Source: Gyromitra esculenta (lineage: Eukaryota; Ascomycota; Pezizomycetes; Pezizales; Discinaceae). Taken from it: a stretch of 64,000 nucleotides of DNA. The stretch's first letter is position 1, and the number at the start of each line of letters is the position of its first letter. The notes under the pieces were generated by a model. That model was given only the letters and a program-made list of their open reading frames with translations. It did not search any database and had not been told where the DNA came from. Position numbers and translations under genes: made by a program. Below, piece after piece: positions 57,140 through 64,000 of this stretch. Location of the stretch: positions 248,001-312,000 of the forward strand of contig JBCAML010000005.1 in assembly GCA_038503075.1 (NCBI GenBank), read 5' to 3'.

Positions 57140-58066
57140 ATGGCGACCACAAAGACTGATTCGAGTGCAATCTCGTCTACTCCTGCTGCGGATACTGCCA
57201 CTTCACCAAAGGCAAAGGGACATCGTCGAGGCAGTTCTTCTGTCACAGATGTCTACAAACCTGCTGAGCTGAGTATGTCCATTCTTTCCATATACCGTAA
57301 TGAAACGTCTATATTTCTGTTGAGCCTTTCTATGACGCGATGATCCCCTCTGTCTTTTCGCTTTTTTCTTATCACTCGTAGGTATTTGGGGTTAATAGTT
57401 ATGGGTTATAGAGGAGCTTATCGGAGAGGAGGGAGAGTTAAAGCTAGCGAAAGAAATTAGTAGGCTGAATTGGTATTTTCTCTCTCTCCACTTTCTCATA
57501 CATATAAACCCCCATGGCTATGCACCTTAAGCACTCGCCATGACTAACAAAATTACTCCCTAAAAAATAAAAGAGGATGTTTGAATTTATAATAAATATA
57601 AACTCACGCAAATTTCAACAGGAAAATAAACACTCATCCATCTCATCTTGACGATTGGAAGCAACTCAAACAAGTTCCAATTTCAAATCCCAAAGTCAAA
57701 CTATTAGACATCTACTTTCCCATGGGGCTCCATGTTACTGCCCGTGCAGGCGCGGCCTCTGCTCTTGGAGTTAGTGTGTACGACGTGCTGGCCGCGATAC
57801 ACAAACAGTTCAAGAAGAAGGTATGACAATTCACCTTTCGCTGTTACCCCCCCACAAAGCAAGACAATGTATACCCTACATCCGTCATCCCTAGGAGCCA
57901 TTTGCTGAATAATCCGCAGGCAGACGATGAACTTGAAATGCCAGTCCTAGGTAACCTAGAATGGGGTCGCTCCGAAGATCTTCGGTCAAAGGAACATTGG
58001 CCTGCTGTCGTGCTAGTCGCGCAGAAGAAGGAAGCACCACAAGGCTCCGGGAAGAAGAAGAACTAA
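57140..58066 (+). CDS. Small DUF6699-like fungal protein
   Basis: Four exons join in phase: 57140-57272, 57412-57472, 57622-57820 and 57920-58066, giving 179 residues. A Ser/Thr-rich N-terminus (MATTKTDSSAISS...) is followed by KLAKEISRLNWKINTHPSSS, then VKLLDIYFPMGLHVTARAGA and LGVSVYDVLAAIHKQFKKKA. This is the W-x-x-N, L-D and G-V-x-V-x-D-V-L-x-A-I pattern of the fungal DUF6699 domain. The end is KKEAPQGSGKKKN, a basic tail. Introns are GT-AG; the second and third junctions fall inside the conserved segment and restore it exactly. Function is unknown for the domain. Confidence 0.66.
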
Positions 58067-60176
58067 ATATACAAAATGCGTATGACTGCGTTTGTACCTA
58101 AGTAAGTATGCATGACGCAGTACTAGCTAGATCGCTTTTATTCTTTGTCGTGTGGTTGCATACATAGAAGAGGCTTTCAATATTTATAGCTATTTTGGAT
58201 CAAGGATTTCAGCAACACTTTAGGGTGAACGATTTGTATGTAGGAGCTTTTGTGTTAAGAGAATGTTGAATACAATCCTTGAAAAGAATCGCAATTAGTT
58301 TGTCTAAATAGCCAGCCCACCCCAGATCCACTCGGACGCCGCACGATTACTCCCTTGAGTTATTAATTTTAATTCTAGAATAACTTATCTACCTTCGGTT
58401 CTCCGGAGTTTGCGGTACCCTAAGGAGGTTTCTTGGAATTGGGCCTTTCAAGCGAAACTTCAGGAACCTAAGTGAGAGATGCACGGGCACTTTGCGGGAT
58501 ATCATACACAAATATACAGTCCAGGAGTATTTTCGGTCTCTAGAGAGCCTAAAACTGACTCAGCGTGCCTAGAGTACTATTTCAACATATCTGCTATAAA
58601 AGCAGGCACGAGAAGGGTCAATTACTTAACCTTCTGCAGGCTGGCAGCACGCTATCTATATACTTGTACTATGATAGGCTTCCAGAGCCTCCGGGTGCCC
58701 GTGAAGGTGAGCCCTGTAGAAAGTATTAATTCGACAGCTGTGAAACAAAAAATAGGGAACATATCCCTCCATATATAGCGTATCCCGTCTCCCAAGACTT
58801 GCTGAATAAATTGACAGCTTTCCTTCGACTGACGCTGACAGGCTACATAGCGCGCACACGAGTACTAGGAAGCTGTAGTATCATAACTTTTAATAAGCCT
58901 ATGTATTACTAATTTCCATCTTAGAGCCTCCTTAAAAATCACTACCGCGGCCGGAAGACCGTGTTAGGAAACCCCTCCAAGGATATCGTGACCATAATTA
59001 CGAGTGACAATTTATGAAGCTATAGGGTACTACTACTAAGCGAGGAGATGATGTCGGTTCGGTTCGGTACAAGCATCGTGGAAGAAAATCTCAAGAACAG
59101 CGAATCTCTTCGATGCTATGCCTCCCGATTCACATGAATATTCCTCGCTATAACCTTATGGGGTTCTCCTGTTTCGTTTTATTAATTTTTATAATTATAG
59201 CGAGATGTTGTTCAATAAGTGGAGGGTTGTTGCTTTGTACCGAACCGAACAGACTTTATTTTTTGGTTAGTAGACAACTAGAACAAAAAGCCTGTGATGG
59301 ACCCAACCTGCAGCTGGGCGGCCGGCTAATCTACATGGTCTATGACCCAGTGCGTGAAGGTAGTCGAATAACCCCCCCCGGTCAGATATCTCTTCCGGGT
59401 ATCACTCCTGTGATATACTAGTATAGATATTGTTGCCCGCCCATCAAGGATATTCTTAATTTTTGGGAAAGTAGTATCGCACGAAGCTAAACCTATACCA
59501 GCCTTGATGTGGGTGTTTGAGTATCGATATATATCTTTGTTGGGCATACGCAAACATCCACTAGTACTAAAATAGGGGGTTTATTTGCCTATTTCTCTAA
59601 AAGTGAGCTTAGACTACCCCAGGCAAGCCGGTAATGGCAGCAACGAGATGACCGATTGGACTCTTACGACTTAGGCTCCATGGGCTGTGAGAGAGACTCA
59701 ACCGGATTATGAGCTTAAGCGGTACGCAAGATATTTGAGCTATTTTTCTTTAATAGATATCGTGCTGTAACAGCGGCGTGACTTGAGTATAGGCTGTGTA
59801 AATTGGGCAAGTACGAACCGGCAGCACCGTATAGCTTATTGGTAATCATGCGCGGGGGTGCTGAAACCACACGCAGGGTTTCCGTCCGCTCTACCACTAC
59901 AAACCAGGTTTCGGGGCGACGCTTAGCCATACCTAGAGTAAACAAACTTATATGGCATACAGCAATATTTCAGTCACCTGGAGTTCCTGACTAAAATATA
60001 ACCAACTTTACTACATCGAATTATTACCAGATCATCAAGGATAAAGACCAAAAGCTATAAATTGTCTCGGACTAAACCTAATTAGGCATAGCCCTCTCTG
60101 TAGTTTTACTTCACAGAACCCTAGAGTTTGGTTTGAGAAAACACCGTAAACACGAAATAGCAGTATATGTATATAT
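58067..60176. other. Intergenic with one nested foldback element
   Basis: No convincing gene. It contains the 59053-59250 foldback listed separately. The small frames at 58479-58778 and 59113-59421 overlap repeats and show no family signal. Confidence 0.45.
59053..59250. mobile_element. Nested foldback element, about 198 bp
   Basis: GTTCGGTTCGGTACAA (ending at 59072) pairs with TTGTACCGAACCGAAC (59235-59250). Inside, CTCGCTATAA near 59144 pairs with TTATAGCGAG near 59197. The left arm carries an extra CGGTT unit, so the terminus is a short tandem as well as an inverted repeat. Confidence 0.65.
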
Positions 60177-63100
60177 CTATGAAAGCCACTCACTAGCCCT
60201 TATACCATTTGCTGCTTTTTTGCGTAATTCTTCGATTTCTCTACGCTCCTTCCTTCTGTCCTGCAGTGTTTCTCTAAAGGTGTCTTTGAATAAGGTCATT
60301 TCTGTTCGTAGTTTGCATATCCATGCGTATGTCAGAAAGTTTTCGTTCCCATCCCCAACCGATATTGATGTCATTCTAGATTACGTACCCTCAGAACTCT
60401 TGAAATCTATTTCAAACCATTTGAAGTCGTCAAACTTCTCTTCGTCCTCGATAAGAAGTCCCTCCTTATCAAGTCGTATACCCCCAGAAATCTCGCGGTT
60501 GCCGAGTAAGCACGCCTTCACGGATGAGCGACTGCTGAAGGCTGAGTACGAGCTAGGTTTTATCTTTATTGTTAATGATTTTGACTTCTCTTCGATAGTT
60601 ATGTCATCGGTGACTTTTAGCTCCGGATTTCATAGCAGTCAGTTTCATCAGATCCCGCGATGAGTTAAAACTGGGGATATTAATACCAAAAAGAGTTATG
60701 AGAGTTTGGCCTAAGAACATCACTATTCTCGCAGAACGAGGTTTCAATATTGAAGCGCTTGGTCCCGCTCGATAGCTTCCGGAGATTGAGATTTGCCTTT
60801 CAGATGTCCCCAGGCTTCTGGGGTTGATCGGCCGCTCTTTCCAAAGTTGGATCCTGCAGGTGTGGTTTGAGTTTTCACCGTCCAGTAAGCCTCGTTTATA
60901 CCGAATAGTGCGAACCACTTGACTGGTAACTTAAATTTAGCTACTTTGAATTTAAAGCAAAGGACGAGATGTAGATCTATTGCTCTGCATGACACAAGTA
61001 GGCCAACTTACATTTCCATCTCAACTATCTCTTCTAATAAAGCACGTTGAAACTCAAACATATCTGTTATATAAGGTGATCTTAATCAGTAGTCGAGTTG
61101 AAGATACGTTTATATTACTATTGATCAAGTCATGAGACGTATCGAGCATCTGGTGCGCCTCTATGGATCTCAAAATATTTTCGATTGGCCGTATCTAACA
61201 TACCTATGATAGTTCTAAATTTGTAATATAAACTGGCTGCAGAAAGATCCACTGAGCCAAGAGGACTGTTGTACCGCTTTCCTGATTGTAGAGAGTAGGC
61301 TCCAGTTCCGGCCTTGCGGATGAAGATTACTGGGATGTTCCCATGCATATGATAGCCATATTCTGGAATAAGCTCTGCGTCTTTTGGGATAACTTTGAAA
61401 GAAGTAAATCAGCTTTAAATTGATACAAGCCCGAGGTTGCATAAAAATTACTTTGACGTTGATCAACAGATCCTTCCCTTAACGTTAAGATTCTCAGATC
61501 ACCGACATAGTTTTTAAAGATTCTGACAACGCATTCATCCCATTTACTGTTCGCGTCGTATGTATTTGATGCCAATATATTCCTTTCATGGAATCCTTAG
61601 CAAGTGATTAGAGTAGCCACATGAAGATTCACATACATGACAAGGAAGCCATCCTTCATGATCTCGGTCTCTCCTGGTCTAACTCCATAATCTGGTGGCT
61701 CCGTAATTGCAGTTCTAGGAAATACATCTATAGATTCTGGTGTAATTGGAAACATAGTGCTGATATGGGGTCGTCCATCAGACTGCGAAATCGCGTCGCT
61801 GGTGTTGCGCCGACCAAAACCGTCCGGAAATGATGATCCTTTTGCGGATAAGTTTAAAGGAGGCAGCTGTTTTCTGGGGCTCTCGTTTGGCTTATTTGGG
61901 GCGGGTAGTCCTCGATATGGAAGAGATTTACGCTGACCCACCGTCCCTAAATTAGGAGGAGCACTATACCGTGCCGAGTCGATAACCGTTGAGCTTCTTA
62001 AAAGTACTCCTCCTGGAGGATTTGGTCCTAAATTAGAATAATCATTGAGTCCTCTATTTAGTGATCCGCTAGGGCTTGAGGTAAAACTCCTAGAAATCCT
62101 TTGACCTTCAATTTGGGTCAAGCTCCTCTTAAAATGCAGATCTGGGGGATAAGTTTGCTGGGTAAGGGTCATAGGCCGTCGATTTGTGTGGTTTATCGTA
62201 TTCGTGCCCGTATTCTGCTTATTCGAACCCCGTCGATTGTTTTCTTGTGACAGTTCGCCGCCATAGACTTCGTAAGCGTTATACGCCGCCGGATGAACTG
62301 CTGTATTGCTCATGACAATCGGAGACCCTTCCAACTCTACCGTAGCACCATTGCCCATAACTATTGCGAATCCATCCAATTCTTCTGCGGCATTATTGGC
62401 CACGATTATTGGAGATCCCTCCAACTCTTCTGCGGCGATATATGTTGTGTGAGGGGATACCGGAGAAGTTTGCGAAGAAACCAAACTCTGACAATATAAG
62501 TTTGGTGTTGGTTTACTCACACCTGAGGCCTCATTCCCAATTTCGTCGCCAAAGTCGTCAAGCAAGATTTGGAAATTACCGCAGTCAGTAAGAGACAGTA
62601 AGACTGGAAGTTCTACATTTATTTCCAGAATTGTTTTTGTGGCGAAGGAAAGTTCCTGCCATCGAATAAATATGTGATTTCCATTTGCAAGGCAAAATAA
62701 ATGGATGGCAAGAGTTGTATCATACAGTTGAAATAGCAACAAGAATTGCTTGGAATTCCTTGGGCATCTGCAGAGCTCGGGGATCTTCTTGAAATTTCTG
62801 GAAAATCCAGCAGGCTTTAAACAAACCAAGGCAACCTTCATCGGAAAGTGTTTTTGAAATTTTCGTTTCGTTGATATTAGTAATGGCTTTAAAGGTCCAG
62901 TACATAGAAATCCTCAATGCAGCTTCCAATGGAAAGCCAGTGATGAAAACACGCCCATTAAACTCTGCATTCTCTGTAAACTTGTTGGCGATTTCGTCAC
63001 CTATCGAGTCTGCGCCAGCTGTAGAAAGCAGATCAACCAGGAGCTCTTCGAGATACATTTGATTCTGCTCAGCGATTTCAAGCAGCGTGTTCATGTTATT

Positions 63101-63622
63101 CCTACAGCGAAGACTTTCAGTAAGGGTATCCCGTAGTCCACACCAGGAAATGGAGGAGAACTTCTTCAATATACGTAAAACTAGGACGAAAGCCCAAGTG
63201 TGATATCTAAAGTTTTCTAATGCGGTAAGGAAATCTCTGTCGCCTCCATTAAATCTAATCTTCTTTGCGAACTGCGACCACCACTTTTCCGATTGACCAC
63301 AGTGAGTCTTAGCAGCTTGTAAAGTACCCTCAACATCATCCAGTGACACATTGACTCCACACATTGCCAATTGAACAGCCTTTTGGGCAGCAAGCTTGTT
63401 GTCGCTCCGGAAAATGAGCGAGTTCGGATTATTGCTCTCGTTAATCACCTGCTCAATAAAATCTCGCAGCTTCTCAAGCTCTTTTCCGAGAGACAGGAAG
63501 ATACATGGTGCATAAATGACACCGTAGAAGCACGTTTGAAGTATCAAGGTGATCCGATCTAGAAGTTGGACATGCTCCGTGAACCCTAAACTGAAATTCT
63601 GGAACACGAGCGACATCGGCAC
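60177..63622 (-). CDS. Fungal helical-domain (NLR/STAND N-terminus-like) multi-exon protein
   Basis: The chain starts at 63622 with MPMSLVFQNFSLGFTEHVQL and a helical region ending about 62726, resembling the fungal N-terminal helical domain found on NLR/STAND and related signalling proteins (a G-F-S opening, ELEKLRDFIEQV, a W-x-x-F-x-K-K-I segment and paired helices). A phase-0 intron (62725-62656) leads to a polar, Pro/Ser-rich middle with three 15-residue repeats. Further exons give WDECVVRIFKNYVGDLRILT and HMHGNIPVIFIRKAGTGAYS. Then come FEFQRALLEEIVEME, TCRIQLWKERPINPR, SARIVMFLGQTLITLFG and a charged coiled coil ending near 60177 (FRETLQDRRKERREIEELRK). About ten exons are implied; the exact junctions after 61597 are provisional. 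No NACHT or NB-ARC ATPase is present. Upstream, 63761-63623 has an open frame that may be an extra 5' exon. Function unknown. Confidence 0.52.
62302..62436 (-). repeat. Three tandem 45-bp coding repeats
   Basis: In the helical-domain protein, three 15-residue units follow one another: AAEELEGSPIIVANN, AAEELDGFAIVMGNG and ATVELEGSPIVMSNT. The DNA repeats are in frame (135 bp in total) and diverged by both synonymous and replacement changes. Confidence 0.8.
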
Positions 63623-63761
63623 GGAAAGGTGGCTTTACGATCTTGTCGGGGCTAGAAGCAGAAAGGTAAGCTAGCAGACGCTGTAAGTTGCGACGTTGAA
63701 GGATCCGGATCAAAAGCTGCTGGGGTAAGTGCCCCCGGGCGAAGCGAAAGGTGACGTGCAT

Positions 63762-64000
63762 GGGTGGTGAATAGGTAGATTAAAATACCCTTTTGATTCG
63801 CTGCCTGTCCTACCAATAGAATCCAGTCACCACCCTCTTTTTACCTAACTGGTGTTGACTACACAGACTCAGGTCTAGGTTTTAGAGATGGGACAGGTAG
63901 TGCTATGAAATCATAACCGTGGTCCAACGTGCAAACCAATTAATCGCCAGATTTCGAAAAAGCTCCTAGTCGTGTAAAACTAGAGATCTTAGGTCCGCTT
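63762..64000. other. Right edge of window, no feature recognised
   Basis: Probably the upstream region of the minus-strand helical-domain gene. No gene or repeat stands out. Confidence 0.4.

Overview
The window looks like nuclear DNA of a filamentous ascomycete (Pezizomycotina). The genes carry many short introns (about 50-100 nt, GT-AG with CTAAC/CTGAC-like branch sites), and their families are typical of that group: a LaeA-like methyltransferase, a secreted kelch/transmembrane protein, a Ser/Thr-rich GPI-anchored wall protein, an F-box-like protein and a fungal helical-domain signalling protein. Large gene-poor stretches full of foldback (MITE-like) elements would fit a repeat-expanded genome such as a truffle-like Pezizomycete, but that placement is inference. 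Gene models were built by hand: reading frames were joined at visible splice sites, and reading phase was checked arithmetically for the models whose exons are listed.

Left part (1-16 kb): three tandem hairpin units (300-495), a hotdog thioesterase (1926-2570), an intron-containing tRNA-Val(AAC) (2845-2925), a broken ankyrin gene (about 4294-4690), then a divergent housekeeping pair: RMD5/GID2 ubiquitin ligase subunit (minus, 7204-8582) and PRP1/PRP6 splicing factor (plus, 8862-11808), with 279 bp between start codons. An F-box-like gene (13006-14583) and a truncated membrane-protein fragment (15749-16156) follow.

Middle (16-44 kb): a 12-exon DEAH/DEVH-box RNA helicase (minus, 16262-21494), a 6-kb gene-poor zone with at least five inverted-repeat elements (22-24.4 kb), a 12-exon methyltransferase with a 14-nt microexon and a GC-AG intron (27400-29108), a nucleotidyltransferase-fold protein (31284-32588), a kelch transmembrane protein (minus, about 34359-37383) and a large repetitive wall protein (39399-43971).

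Right part (44-64 kb): about 7 kb without convincing genes but with foldback and dispersed repeats, a conserved-looking protein with a C-terminal membrane segment (51245-52775), a GNAT-like acetyltransferase (54455-55432), a small DUF6699-like protein (57140-58066), and a multi-exon helical-domain signalling-type protein (minus, about 60177-63622).

No operon-like system is expected or seen. The least explained signals are the three tandem hairpin units near the left end, where one helix shows a compensatory change, and the family of foldback elements sharing a GTACTCGTATT terminus.
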